Below, in pieces: positions 11,908 through 25,300 of a DNA stretch of 64,000 bases. The notes below the pieces were generated by a model, which was not told the origin of the DNA, made no database searches, and saw nothing but the letters and a program-made list of their open reading frames with translations. Where the stretch lies: assembly GCF_000189635.1 (NCBI RefSeq), contig NW_002476350.1, forward strand, positions 63,255 through 127,254, written 5' to 3'. This DNA comes from Tetrahymena thermophila SB210 (lineage: Eukaryota > Ciliophora > Oligohymenophorea > Hymenostomatida > Tetrahymenidae). Within the stretch, counting starts at the first letter, position 1. Each line of letters starts with the position of its first letter. The position numbers were made by a program, and so were the translations under genes.

Positions 11908-14094
11908 TCATTATGATCTCATAGAGGAAAGAAAGCTCATACTTTCATTTAAATTTTTAGTGTGAGCTATTTTAGAGATCTTCGTTATTTAAACCTTAAC
12001 TTTTTAGATTATATTTTACAATTATTGTCTCAAATGTTCTTAAATAAATTATGTATTGTTATCATCCATCTACTTTTAAATGTATTCTAAGATACCAATG
12101 AATAATTAGTAGTAATCTATGTAATTTTATTCGTTAGACATATTAAAATTATCTTGGTTATGGTTTTAAAATTTATCGTCAAAAGGATTTCTTGAGTAGG
12201 TTGAGAAATTATTTATTTTGTTAGATTAATCAAATTAAATATTTTTAATATAATTCTGAAATTATTCAGATACTGATTAGTTTGATGTCTAGATAAATTT
12301 CGCAGATTGTTAGAAATTATATTTAAATTTTATACTAAGTTCTATGTAATCTTAAATTTTCTTTTTTAAGGGTTCTTCTTGCTTTGTTTTCACCATCCAC
12401 TAAACTAAAAAGTTAGTGGTGTAAAGGCACTGCCATTCTTTATTCTAATTGTACTGGGCATATTCAAATAAAGATTATGCGAGAAAGTGAGCTAATTTAC
12501 TTGTATAAAATTTAATAATATACATAAGTTATTTCGTTTCTGAATAATTTTATAATGAGGAATTTATGATTTATTCAATTTCAATTAGATTTTCATTTAA
12601 CTAATTTACAATTAAATTTAAATTTATGTCCTGATTTATGCTAGGTAAAGCAGTACTCAACGATAAGATAGTTGTAGTAAGATCAGAGTGTCTAAATAAA
12701 CTATGGAACTATTTTTATTAGCCAATACTTTGTCTATCCTACTGAAATCCACTCAATTTTTCAGTATTTGATATTTATTATTTTGATCTTTTAATTTTTA
12801 CTTCTGAATGAAAGTCATGTGCTTGACTAATATTAATGCTTTAATTTGATTAATTAATATTTAATTTACTAAGTGATTAATTAAGTTGTGATTCATTTAA
12901 TAATTAGTTTTGAGATTTATCAATAGAATGAACTTCTTAATTTTTATAAAATTAATCATATTGCTAGATTTATTCTTAATTGTAGTTAGTGTTATCATCT
13001 ACGATAGTGTATTAGCTCTATGATTATGAAATCTATTTTGGCTTTTATGCCTTCACTTGGATTTTTTTTATTTTATTTAAATTCTAAAAGTCGAAATCAA
13101 AAATTTATGTGCATTCTTTTGCTTCATTTCTCAATTCTCTTGAATCATTTTGACCTGGGCCTTTGAAATTTGATATAGGTTTATCTTTAAAAAGATATTC
13201 TTTAAGCTTTTTGTTCACATCTGGCATAGAGGGTCGGCAATCTTCATACCTTTGCAGCATAGATAAAAGAAGATCCTTCACGAATTAAGAAGTGTTTTCT
13301 TTAGTTGGCAGATCTCTCTTTTTATGCATAAAATCATGCATCGCTTTTTATAACTCTTCTTCACCTGAGTTTTTTTCGCAAAAAGGAAACCTTTAGTAAA
13401 GAAGGTAATACAAAATAATACCCATTTACCAAACGTCATTCTTATATGGATTGTAACTCATGTAAAGTACTACCTAGGGTGAATTAAACAATTTAGTGCC
13501 ACACATTTAATCATCGTCAGATTTTTTTAACAATGCGTGTCCAAAGTCTATAATAATTAATTAGTCTTGCTCTAAGCTTATTAAAATATTTTCTAACTTG
13601 AGATCTCTATGGCAAATATTTTATTAGTGTAGTAGCGACAGACCGCTTGTGAGCTAATAAAAGTATTTAAGCTTGTCTCTTTCAGAGATCTTGCTTAAGG
13701 CATCGTTTGTCTTTAAAAATTAGCTAAAATCAATAGAATTATCATAATACTTCATAATAATGTAGGAATAATCATTCTCATTTATAATATAAGGGTCTTC
13801 TATTTCTAAAATGTGTTTTGAATTTTACAAAATTTCTTATTCATCCGAACTTAGAACTCCATGTTTTTTTTATTTTATTTTTTCTATTACTTCTTTTATG
13901 ACTTTTAATGCGTTTATCTCATTACTAATCATTTAAAAAGCTTAATTATTCTAATGAATTTCTTTCACTGCAACTAAGCGATCATTCGTCTTATCTTTAG
14001 CAAGATAAACCTTAGCAAAATTTCCTTCTCCTAATTGTTTTATTATTTCCAATCTATTTCCTATTGTTTTTATTGTTTATGCTTATAAAAACAT
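11908..14094 (-). CDS. Serine/threonine protein kinase, intronless
   Basis: Single open frame of 729 codons, ATG 14094..14092 to TGA 11910..11908 (728 residues). The kinase domain is N-terminal, about residues 10 to 330. It has the glycine loop GEGNFAKVYLAK, the VAVKE lysine, a helix-C glutamate (ISNEINALKVI), the catalytic loop HRDLKLENIL and the metal-binding IIDFGHA. All catalytic residues are present, so it should be active. The activation segment is unusual: CGTKLFNSPQVV has Ser-Pro-Gln where kinases have Ala-Pro-Glu, the Gln being a TAG codon. The order of motifs and the HRDLKLEN form suggest a CAMK/ULK-like kinase, but the subfamily is not certain. The 400-residue tail is Gln/Asn/Ser rich with helical patches (LEYIQKQMDDNN, LRQQLQNIIQKVKVQ). 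No transmembrane segment is seen. Its substrate is unknown. Confidence 0.93.
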
Positions 14095-15150
14095 TTTATT
14101 TTTTTTTTTTAAAGATCTTGATTTTTAATTAAGTTATGGTTTAATAAACATTATAAGATTATACAAATCATAAATCACAAAAAATAGATAAATAAATAAT
14201 CTCGGATAAATTTTCCTATCAAAATGGAAATTTATGTAAAAAAAAAATCTAAGAGATTAAGTTTACTTTTAAATTTTTTACATAAATATAAGAAGTAAAC
14301 ACTCTGGAGAAGTTACTTAGCCAGTAAGTATTATAAAATATGTAATAATCTTCAGCATAATAAGCATAAATATTGCTTAATCTTATACGGTACAAATATA
14401 TTTTGATAAAATAAAATTTGTTATACAATACAAATTCTAAATTAGTGTTAGAATAATTGATTTATGTTATCAAAATAAAAAATACACTTGCTTCATTTAA
14501 TTTAAAATTGAAAAAGTTTTAGATTTATTTATAAACTTTAATAAATAATAAAAATGACTTAAAGTCTTATTTTATTATATAAAAATTAATAAATATAAAA
14601 CATGGAAGGAAGTAATAATTTTTATGTAAATTAATTTATCTATTTCCAGTTTTTTGAAGACTTTATTGGTTTATGATTTTTTTATACATTAAATAAATAT
14701 TTTTTAAATTAAATTTTAACAGACTAAAACATTGTTATTATACATTCTGATAATATCCACGTATTTATCAACATTTTATTAAATTATTTTGATATAATAG
14801 CATCAATAATTGTAAAATTAATTAGTAGAAATATATCTCTCAATATAGATAAAAATAAACTTGAGCTATGTTAATAAAACAGAAAGTAATATCAAATCTT
14901 TAAATTAAACTATTATGATATTTTAATCTATTTTTAAATAATTATTGACCAATCTTTTTGTTTTTGACTGCGTTTCATCTTTAAAAATAAATTAAATTGA
15001 GTTAAATTTTAATACAGATATAGTAAATTATATTAGTTTTTTTAAATGTCAATTGTTGATTGATTGAGTTAATAATTAAATTATTTCACAAATCTTTGTT
15101 AAAAAATATCTTAAAAATTTTCAAAAGAAAATTAAAAATTATTAAAGGAA
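14095..15150. other. AT-rich divergent intergenic region
   Basis: Separates the starts of the kinase (minus) and Sec62 (plus). No open frame with coding character was seen. Confidence 0.5.
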
Positions 15151-17042
15151 ATGGTAAAAGAAGATAGAGAACGTAAGCGCTAATAGAGAGAATAGGACGT
15201 TATGAAATCTGAATAGGCTGAAAAGAAAAAGAAACTCTTCAGCTATAGTTCATTCATAGAGTTCTTGAGAAATAATAACTTGAGAGAAACAAACATCATC
15301 CTAGGTTAGTCCAGATTCAACTTATTCAATGGTAAACAAATATATATTCATTATTTAGGTTATTCTCAAAACTTTAAAAGCATGATTGAAATCTCATTTA
15401 AGACAAGAAAATATTAATTAAGGAGCGAGATATATTAATAGATTGTGTCCTTTAGCAGTTTAATTATCTTTAGCCTTCTGCTACGGCATTTTAATTTTAG
15501 GTTTAGTTTATGCTGCTTCATATTATACATGAAAAATAAATAAAAAAACAATTTATTTATAAAAGTACATTATGTATAAAATAAACCTTCTAGGCTAGCA
15601 TTTTTAAAGTAGCTAACAGAGATAAAGATAGGAATAAAATATATATTGAATTATTAGCTTTTAGCTTCTTACAATCAAATACATTTATATTGATTTAATG
15701 ATTATTTTAATAAAATAATCTAACAGGAAGACAGTTTGCAGAAATACTAGAAAGACATCACAATGAAATAGTTGAAATACTTAAAGATTACTATGATGAT
15801 GAATCAGAGGCATTAGAAGGCAAAAAAAGAGTTAATCTTGTTAACTTGTAAAAAAAATTAGTTTTGTGTAGCAAATATGCAAGTTTTGAATATTATTTTT
15901 ATAAAACTTTAGCCTTATACAAGAACATATTATTGTTAAAGTCGAATAGACAGTATAAAAATCGAAAATAAAAACTATCACTGACATGTACACAGCTAGC
16001 AAGGTAGTCTTTCATTTACCTTTAGATTTTTTTGTTTCTTCAATGAAAGCATTAATTTTAGGCTTTACGTTATGCTTGCATTTAAACTGATTTAATATTT
16101 TAATTAAATTAACAATTATTTTGGATCAAACGTGGCTAATTGTTTATTTATTTATTTAATATACCTAATAAAAACAGTAATAACAAGTTGAAGAAGATTC
16201 TTAAATTATATCTGGATTCTTTGTTTTTAATCCACACATTAAAGTCTAATCCAAAAAAAACTACGTCTATATGATCCTTATTCTTATTGGCATTGCCCTC
16301 ATCATCCTCTTTCCCGTCTGGCCTATTTCCATCAAAAAGCTTATTTTCTATATCTCTGTAGTCATGCTCTTTGTATTACTTGGTTTGATCTTAGTCAGAA
16401 CATTTTTATACTTTTTAGTTAGAATTTTCGGATTCGACTTCTATATCTTCCCTAATCTCTTTGCAGTAAATATTGATTATTTCATCAAATCTTCTATTAA
16501 ATTCTTTATTTATTTAATTAATTAGGATGTAGGATTTTTAGACTCATTCAAGCCTATTATTTAACTTGATTAATGTAATGATAGCAAATTGGAGTTACTT
16601 TTTAGATTTGTAGGTTTCTTTATTATGGGTTATGTTATCTATATCTTAAGCATAGAGAGACATTCAGTTAAATGTAAAATTATATGATCATTTTGATGAT
16701 TAAGCTTTTTTTTCTTCAATTATTATTTATTTATTTTAAAAGAATTCAGTACAGCAACATTTGATGATATCATAGATTGGGGATACCAAAAACTTGAATA
16801 TGTTTAGGTAATAAAAAGATTTAGAGCCAATTTCCAAATTTAATATTTTAAAATTAAAATTATCTATCTAGCCTGAAGCTCCTCACAATAGTATCTTACA
16901 TGAAATTGAAAAGGAAGATTTAGAAGAAAGATTAAAGTAACAAAATTAAAATTAAGAGCAACATGGCACATAATTTGATGAACCTCAAAATGATGAGCAA
17001 CATGGAACATAATTTGATGAACCTCAAAATAATGATAATTGA
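15151..17042 (+). CDS. SEC62: Translocation protein Sec62 homologue
   Basis: ER membrane subunit of the post-translational Sec61/Sec62/Sec63 translocon. Exons: 15151..15331, 15727..15847, 15913..16003, 16178..16465, 16526..16673, 16743..16807 and 16872..17042; every phase fits, giving about 354 residues. The cytosolic N terminus is basic (EDRERKRQQREQ) and followed by a winged-helix-like part (SRFNLFNGRQFAEILERH) and HIIVKVEQTVQKSK. Two membrane segments follow, YMILILIGIALIILFPVWP and LIFYISVVMLFVLLGLILV, with the conserved FPVWP turn and the PNLFADVGFLDSFKP block that is diagnostic of Sec62. The C terminus is acidic and has a 12-residue unit, EQHGTQFDEPQN, repeated twice in tandem. Exon 1 to exon 2 is joined across a 395-base intron. 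It should work with Sec63 in protein import. Confidence 0.94.
15332..15726 (+). other. Long first intron of SEC62 with coding-like frame
   Basis: GT..AG intron inferred from the homology-supported join FNG|RQF. Inside it, after an AG at 15422, a frame reads ARYINRLCPLAVQLSLAFCY and continues hydrophobic until TGA. This part is less AT-rich than other introns here. It may be chance or an alternative exon. Confidence 0.5.
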
Positions 17043-18426
17043 TCTCTTATTTAGATAGATAGCTAGCTCTAAATTCATTAACAAAATTAAACATCATCTT
17101 TTATCTTATCAAATTTTATAAATTGTAAATTAAAATGTAGATTTTGTAATTAAATTAAAATTACCTTCTCTAAATTTACAAAAATAAACAGATTTATTTT
17201 TTAAATTTGCTAAACTTAATTTTATTCTTAATATAATAGTGAAATAGATTTTTATTTTTTTTCAAATATTAAAATCTATTTACTATAATTAACTTTTTCT
17301 TATTCCTTTTTTAATTTCTATAAATTAATCTTTTGTTGATTTTGATTAATTTAAAAATTTTCAGTAAATAGAAGAAATTTAAAATAACTCAAAATATCAG
17401 AAAAAGCAATATATAAATAAATATATTTTTATAAAAAATAAAAGGAAGATTAAATTTTTTATTTGAGAAGGTAAAATTAAAAGTAAATTCAATATGTAAA
17501 CAATACTTTTTAAATTCATAAAGTAATTTGAAATTAGAGTTTAACTATTAGATTGTATAATATTACATTTAAATTAAAGTTAGTTTATTAGTTATTATCA
17601 GATATTTCCATAATTATTATTTACTCATTCTTTTATTTATTTTATTAGTTGATTGCTGATTTGATTGGTTTGTTTGTTTGGTTTATCTTCTTCATTAATA
17701 AAATTGTTTGTTATTCTACACAAAATTTTCCTTTTTTAAATATCAATTAATTACATCCTTTAAAACTTTTCTTTTTAAAATTAATCTGTTTGAAATAAAA
17801 TTAAGAAAGTGGTGACAAATTTTCTACATTACTAAGATTATTCATTTTATTGGCTAAGGCTAATTAATTTTGATAGTTAATATGTTGATTGATTGGTTGA
17901 TTGATTATCTAGTTAGCTAGTTAACTTTTAATGAATTATTTTCTAAATCACTCATCATCTAATTATTAATTAATTACTAATTAATTTTCACACATTATCA
18001 ATCTAATAATATAATCTTATAATAGGTAATTAATGGTTTTATTAAAATAAGTTAATTTACAAAGATAAAATGAATTTATTTATTTATTTGTTTATTTTTT
18101 TTATTTGCATTTGTATTTATTTATTTATAGTTTTTTCATTTTGTGTGAGGTTTGATTGATTGATTGATTTAGTTAAATGGAAAATAATTTAAATTTTAAA
18201 GGGCTGTAATTATGCTTCATAATTTTATTTATGCATTAACTTTAATTTATAAGTTTTTTGTTGAAACCTTAATTTATATTATAAATGGAGTGGTTGGTCT
18301 TTGGTTTATTTTCTGTTTAAGTTTATTATAATTTGGTTCTAATTTTTTGTAGTAGTTTCTCACTGATAAATTAGATAGTTGATACTAATATTTTATTAAT
18401 TAAAGTTATTTATTTATTTATTATTT
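17043..18426. other. AT-rich convergent intergenic region
   Basis: Between converging 3' ends of SEC62 and the PHD-finger gene. It holds many TTTA and TTGA runs (for example 17880..17910 and 18080..18170) but no coding signal. Confidence 0.5.
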
Positions 18427-21400
18427 TCAATATTTGTTTCCTGCAGTTCTACCTGATCTTGTTGTTGTAGTCGCTGATGACTAGTTTTAGTTTGAGGCCG
18501 AGTTAGAGTTATTGGTATTAGATGAGCCATTTCTCAATTTATTTTTTTCTGGGGTTACACGAAGTTTTGTGCGATAAGAATTAAAGTTGTTATAGCCTGG
18601 AGGATGATTTCCTGTCTTTGATCTTGTGTTTCTCTAGTTGACTGTACTCTTACCACGTGTATTTTTCTTATCTTAATCGTCCTCATTTTAATCATCATCT
18701 GAATTAAATTCATCATTATTATTATTATTTTCATCATCATTGTTTTCTTCTTGCTCATCTTCAATATCCATTTAAGTTCCACTACGAAGTTTAACATCTG
18801 TATTTTAATCGTCATCAATGTTATTAGTTGAAGGTTGCTGATGGAACATGCTTCTTTTGTTCAAGTTTGCTCTTTTACGAGTTCTTGTTTTTTAATAATC
18901 TCCATGATTGCTGCCTTCCCAGTCATTATTATTTTCTGATTTATTATCGTTTTCATCTTTTCCTTCTTCATCTTCGTTACTTGGAGCTTTTTGTTTTTAG
19001 CCAAACTTGCTTCTTTTTTCATCTGCATTTCTTCTGTTACGACCCTTTTAGTTGCTATTGTGAGTTTCATCATCTTTGTCTTCATCACCATTCTTTTCTT
19101 ATTCAGCAAGAGCTTGTGCCCTTCTTGTATTGGCACGACGAGTAGTTATTTGATTGCGATTATTAGAGCTGTTTTGTTAATTGTTATTTCCATCATCATC
19201 TTCTCCATTGCTATCATCTCCTTCAGCTCCATCGTCATCATTATCATTTCTGTTTTCACTATCTTAGTCTTCATTATCGTCATCTTCTTCTTCATTATTC
19301 TATTGTCTTTCTTTCATTTTCTACTAATGCTAGAGCTTGCGCTATTAACTAAGTTTTATTCTTTCCTATTCAGCCTCTTCTTTTTTCTTACGATTGAGTT
19401 CACGAATTCTTTACTCTTCTTCATACTTCTCCTTGAATTCTTCGTCAATGCAGCAACGGAATTTATCCAAATCACTTTTAATGAAGTCATCACTCAAGAT
19501 AAGCTTGACACCTTAAATTTATTTTTAGATTTATATTAAAAGAGATTTTGTATAAAATTTTAATTACCAAAAGCTAGTTCATTAATGAAATATTAAAAGT
19601 AATTAAAATTGTGATGAGGATATTGGTGTGTATATTTCTTTCTGCTTGGAAGAATTTCTTGGGATTATTCTTTTGGTTAAAACTTGGATTCTATTCTCTT
19701 TTTATAAGGTTAAGATATATCATATTAGTATTCTTTGTATTAGTCATTATTTTTTTATTTAAAATCTCCTGTGTGAGTGCTCATTTTTTCATTATCGCTA
19801 GGAACCTGTGAAGTCGAAGCATTTCCTAAAGCTGCTTGTCTTCTCTTTGAAGGAGTTACCTTCTTAGTAGATTGCTTATTCTCAGGCTCATCCCATTATG
19901 TTTAGCTTCCAATTTAGTTGGAATTATTTAATCTATTTCTTGTCTTTTTACCCTAGCTTTGGTTTGTTGAATTATTTTAGTTTTAGTTAGAGCTATTTAC
20001 TTAAATATTTTATACACTTCCAATATTTGTACTACTTCCAGTAGCACCATTTCCCTAAACATTATTTACTTAGGGACTGTTATTAGAAGGATTGTTTTAT
20101 TTTTTATTTTTCTTTTAATCACATTTCTAGCAGTAATATTTAAAGTCTTTTGATTTGTAAATTTTTTTAATTTTAGCATCATTTCTAAAAGCAGCTTCGC
20201 AGTCAACATGATTCTTATAATTTAAAGAAGTTATTTGGCATTGTAAAAAAAAAAGATATAAATAAAAACTGAGAAAAAATTAATTACCCATTTGCTACAG
20301 CTCTCGCATCCAACCCACTCTTTGACATCAGCACATGATTCATTATTTTCATAAACTTGTTCGCAGTAATCACAATGATAACCCTTGTTAAAGCACTCAA
20401 AGCATTATTGACAGAACCAATAAAATTTACCTTCAGTGCTTTTTGAGTTAGCTTTTTGAAGATTGATAGGAGCTTTTTTGCAAAAATTATTGCTACATAC
20501 TTTTGGAACAACTTGATTTTGATTTTATTTAGACTAAGTTGTATTAGAGGAGTTATTTGCACTTTTAGAATTACTATTGTTCAAATTGTTATTATTGCTA
20601 GATTTTTTATTTTTCTTATCTCCTATTTTTAAGAAACAAATAAATAAATAAATTAAGATATGATAAGATTTTTTCAAGTTAAAATTTGGAAATTATTTAT
20701 TAATTAATTAATTTGTTTTTGTAGCAAAATTGGTATTTAAATAAAAATTAAAAACTGAATTTGTATTCAAATAAATCTTAATTAGAGTAAATAAAAAGTT
20801 ATTTTAGTGACAAATAAGTCTTTCAGTCATTTAACTTCTATTTCAATAAAGAGAAAGAAAATATGCAAAATTTATTTGTTCGCTGTTGGAGAAATTGGAT
20901 TTATTTTCAAATTCAAATAAATATTCACAAGAATATATATAGTAAATTTTGAAAGAGTTTTATGCCTCAAAAATAAAGTGAGAAAGTATAATTAATTAAT
21001 TAATATTACCTGCTTTAGATTTTGCATCGCTTTTTTCATTATCTTCTTCTTCATTAGATAAGTAACCATCATCTTTTTTAGAAAAATTATTTTTGTTGAA
21101 AATTTAAATTATAGAAAAAAAAATAACTAAATGAAATTATAATGGGATTTATTAATTAAATTTTGAATTACTTTTATCTTTTTTATTGCCTTTTTTTCTA
21201 TTTGCAGTAGATTTTTATCCTTTTTATAATTTCTTGTTTTTTCCTTCATCTTCTTCTTCGTCTTCTTCGTCGTCTCCTTCTTCATCCTCCTCATTTTCTT
21301 CAATTATTTCATTATTTTTATTAGCTTCATCTTTTTCTTACTCTTCTATTTCCAAATTTTCTCCTTCTTTATTGTTTTAATCTTCATTGCTTGCTTCATT

Positions 21401-22034
21401 TATAACAAGCTCGCTTTATGCTTTGTTATTTTTCTTTGTATCTTGCTTTCCTTTTGTGTTATTGTTTAGGACTTGCATTAAAAGATCCTCATTTCTCTTA
21501 ACGCTATCTTACTAAGGTTTATTTTTACTATTCTAAGTTCCATTACTTTGATTACTTTATTGCTTTTGTGGTTGTATGGGCTCATCATCATCGTCATCAA
21601 TTACTTATATATCTTACTCCTAGATCATTGTTGACTTAAAATCGTCTGATTTTTTTGGTCTTTTTTTCGTAGGGCTTTCGCTCATGCTTACAGAGTGAGA
21701 ATCATTTTAGTTTCCTACCTTTTTTGTTTAATTTACGCTATTATAGTTTCTGCTATTAACATCTTCAACTATTGTAATATAATTAATCAGATCAGATTGG
21801 TATGCAAAAAATAATATGATAAAATAGCTCTTTTATAATATAAATTTAAAATTTGAATAAAATTTTAAGAAACCATATATTTTTACATACGTCATAAAAT
21901 CTATCAATATTCATTAAATATTCAGAATATCGAGTCAAATATTTATAATTCCAAAAAATTAAAAAATCCAAAATTTGGTTATCAAAAATGAATTCTATGA
22001 AATTAAATAAAAATTGATAAAGCTTTTCATTCAT
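18427..22034 (-). CDS. PHD zinc-finger protein with long acidic tracts
   Basis: Probable nuclear chromatin protein of about 957 residues. Exons: 21887..22034, 21172..21768, 21010..21072, 20288..20622, 19568..20213 and 18427..19511; all phases agree. Exon 1 encodes a compact N terminus (LDFLIFWNYKYLTRYSEYL). Exon 2 ends in an acidic block (EENEEDEEGDDEEDEEEDEG). Exons 4 and 5 encode a Cys-rich region ending in a PHD finger: CDYC, then GCESCSKWNHVDC split by the intron, then YYCQKC, fitting C4HC3 ligands. Another four cysteines lie just before (VCSNNFCKK, FCQQCFEC). After a disordered linker comes a helical block (ELAFGVKLILSDDFIKSDLD, then KFRCCIDEEFKEKYEEE), and the rest is Asp/Glu/Asn-rich with TRR and KKR patches. 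PHD fingers often read histone H3 tails, so a chromatin role is likely but inferred. I saw no catalytic domain. Confidence 0.88.
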
Positions 22035-22354
22035 ATTTGCTTTTGGGAAGACAGTAGATCAATCAATGTAAATAAGAAGTACGAAGAAGAAATTGGTAAG
22101 GGTAATAGCCCTAGAAAAAGATAATAAATTTCTAAAAGCAATAAGGAGGGAAATTAAATTTAGTAAGTAAAAATAGAGTGCGCGTGTGTGTATGTATGCA
22201 CAAAGAGTTAAGGAGAAATAATCACAAAAAAATTGGAAAATTTTGCATTTATGGGGGATTGTTAAAAATATTATCGATTGATTGATGACTTTATTTTTTG
22301 TACTAATTAAGTGGATTGAAATTAAGGATTAATTTAAATTGAATAAGAATAAAT
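22035..22354. other. Short intergenic gap between two minus-strand genes
   Basis: Upstream of the PHD-finger gene. It contains a short TG-rich run (GTGCGCGTGTGTGTATGTATG near 22180) and no coding signal. Confidence 0.45.
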
Positions 22355-25300
22355 TCAGATTTTATTTATTTATTTATTTATTTAATTTCCTTTTGTCTAT
22401 TTATTTATTTTTTTTTAACTTTTTTCCCCTAAAGCAAATTCAAAATTTTTATTCTTGAGTATCCTGTTACAATCTTTTATGAATGAAGATTGTATATCTA
22501 TTTCCTACTCAATGAGAAAAGTATTCTTTAAAAAGAAATTTTATTGGGTGTACCTATTGTAATCAAACGATTTATTTTTGCTTTATTGTTGTTTCATAGA
22601 AAAATAATTTATCCAGTTTATTTTTGAATAAATTTGTTGGGATTTTCGAAAAATTTTAAATAAATAAACTATTGAATTTGAGATATAGATAAATAGATCT
22701 ATAAATATTTATTTATTTATTTAGTTTTTACTAAACCAATCTAGCTAGTTTGCTTGTTTATTTGTTTTCTCACCCAAAATTAAGCAATAATTTACTACTT
22801 ACTTTTGTATTAAAATATCGCGCTATAAAATTTATACAAAATTTTTGGTATAAATTGATTGATTTATTGAAGAGAGTAAATAAATGCATTTTAGAAAAGC
22901 AGCTGCTATATTTTTATTTATTTTTTTATATATTCTATTAAAAGCTATTTATTGTTCAAGAGCTAAAATAATTTATTTACCTTTAACTTAATCTAATGCG
23001 ATGAGTCCGTTTTGGCCTAATACCATGAAGAGTTCCTTCATTCTTTGATCATTCATATCTCCTCCTTTTAGTTGACTGCTTAAAATATTGGCTATGACAT
23101 TCTATAAAGTTGGATTTTTTTACAATATAGAAGGATCTTCATTTATTTTTTGTATTATCATTTATAAATACTAATTTTGGCTGAATTAAGCTCCAATGTT
23201 CTACTGTTGCTACATTTGCTATTGTAAAATATATTCTTACTATTATTGTTACTAAAGCTTTTGCTTCTGAGCTGCTTGGATGCCAGACTCATAGACAACA
23301 TCTGAATTGTCTTCCAAATTTATTACTTAATTTTCCCTGCCTAGATTGGCTAATTAAAATTAATTTTTTAAAATTCTAGATTTTTATTGAAGTTCTAAAT
23401 CTTGTTAGTTTAACGAATACTATTATTCTTCGTCTGCTTATTCGTCATCCAAAACTATTTTTTGTTATTGAATCAAATTCTAGGTCAACCCAAGTGCAGC
23501 AATCTGCTAAAATGGTTACTTCTATACGCTATTTGTGTTGTTTAAGAGATCATTGATTAGCATGGCTTATCTATTTTATTATGGAATTTATTGGAAACGC
23601 TAATCGAGCAACATCATGTTTTGACTATCTGAAATGTCTGGAGATTGAAGCTAATGATGTTATGCTTGTTATTGTTACTACTATTACTACTTCTGCTACT
23701 GTATTTACTGTAGAAGTAATTGCTATTGTTATGCGACATACTGCTATTGCAAGTCTGCTACCAGGGCATTCCTATCGAAACCAATGTTCGCAGCATTTAA
23801 AGAATTGTTTACGCCTTGTTGCTAATACAATTATTATTATTATTGTTGTTATATTAAATTTGGATAAAGCTGATTTGTTGCAGCGTTTTAAAATTATGGT
23901 TACTGCTACTACTGATTGAGCTTTTACTAACTTTGCTATAATTAATACATTAATATTTAATTTCTATCATTAGGTAAAATTTAAGGCTGCACATTATTGC
24001 CTAATCCTATCTTAGCAATTTGTTAAATAAGTTGCTATTAGTTAAGTTAATTTAATTATGCTAGAGGTATTCCGAGCTATTATTACTACTACTATCCAAT
24101 GATCTGCTAATTAATAAGCTATTGTAATTGTTGTTGCTTTTATTATTGCTACTGCATATTCTAATGCTATTGCTACTATTAAAATAATGCTAAAAAATTC
24201 GGATTCTGCTGTAATTGCTGTAATAATTGTTCTATTGATTTAAAAATGAAAATATTAATTAAAAAATATATTTTAGTTGATTTATTAGCTATCTATCCTT
24301 CTATCCTTTCTTTCTTTCCTCTATCTTACTAATTCATTACTTACTTATTTGTATACTAAATTTTTTATTTAATTAGTTAGTAAATTTCTACCTTGTTTTA
24401 TTTTCCTAAAACTTCTGCATATCAAAGATAATTTACTTTCATATATAATTTGTTTGCTTATTTAAAGACTATTAATGAATGCTATTTTATTAAGTGCTGA
24501 TAAGGAGATTAGACAGAGAATTTTTCAACTTTAATTAAGAAAAAGCTTAGCCATAGTTGGTTTGAGTCAAATATTATTTTTATTTCTTTTCATTTGCTAA
24601 TTTTTTTTTACTCGTATGTTTATTTGCATATAAATTTATATACTAATTTATATTATATCTATATCTACGTACTATTAATTTGAATAAGTATATCCTTATA
24701 TCTAAAACTCACGTCACGCCTCAAAAAAATTTACAATTAATATAATACAATTTCATCATCAATTAAATTTGTAATATCATCTACAATCGTAATATATTCA
24801 AGACTCGGATTTTTACTTATTTTCCATTTTCTACTTATTTTCATTCAGTAAAATTCGCCTTTGTTTTTTTCTAATTTACAATTCTTCATTTCCATATTTA
24901 TTCTTAAGATTTTTACATAGAGTAGGAAAAAATTTTGTAATATTTAAATATTAATAATTTCTCTTTAAATATCAATCTAAAGTGCAGATAGATAAATATC
25001 TTCTATTTCTAACTAATTTGGATTTAATTGTATAAATTTAAAAGAATTGCTTGCTATGAATATATCTCTAAAAATGATGATGATGGAAACAACAGCAACA
25101 ACAACTAACTCTTTGCTTTCTTTTATCCAAATGACTAAAAAGTTTGCATACTATGGTTAAGACGCAGATCTTTTATTATTTATAAGAAACCAATTAGATC
25201 TAATGAAAGCTTTTTTATTTGAATTACGAGCCTCTTTTTGTTGTTTGAATTCTGATCTTTTTTGATTAAGAAATTCTGTTTTTTTATGGATTATCCAATT

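Noticed and set aside
18828..19539. Long plus-strand open frames rich in Phe, Leu and Ile
   Set aside because: They are antisense to the Asp/Glu/Asn-rich exon of the PHD-finger gene, whose GAT/GAA/AAT codons give Ile/Phe/Leu on the other strand.
21186..21380. Poly-serine plus-strand open frame
   Set aside because: Antisense of the GAA/GAT-rich acidic tract of the PHD-finger gene.
22750..22941. 63-codon plus-strand frame
   Set aside because: Low-complexity AT-rich frame antisense to the open extension of the polyQ gene; no motif.
23581..23919. 112-codon plus-strand open frame
   Set aside because: Antisense to the polyglutamine exon; CAA/TAA/TAG repeats read as Leu, Thr, Ile and Val on the other strand.
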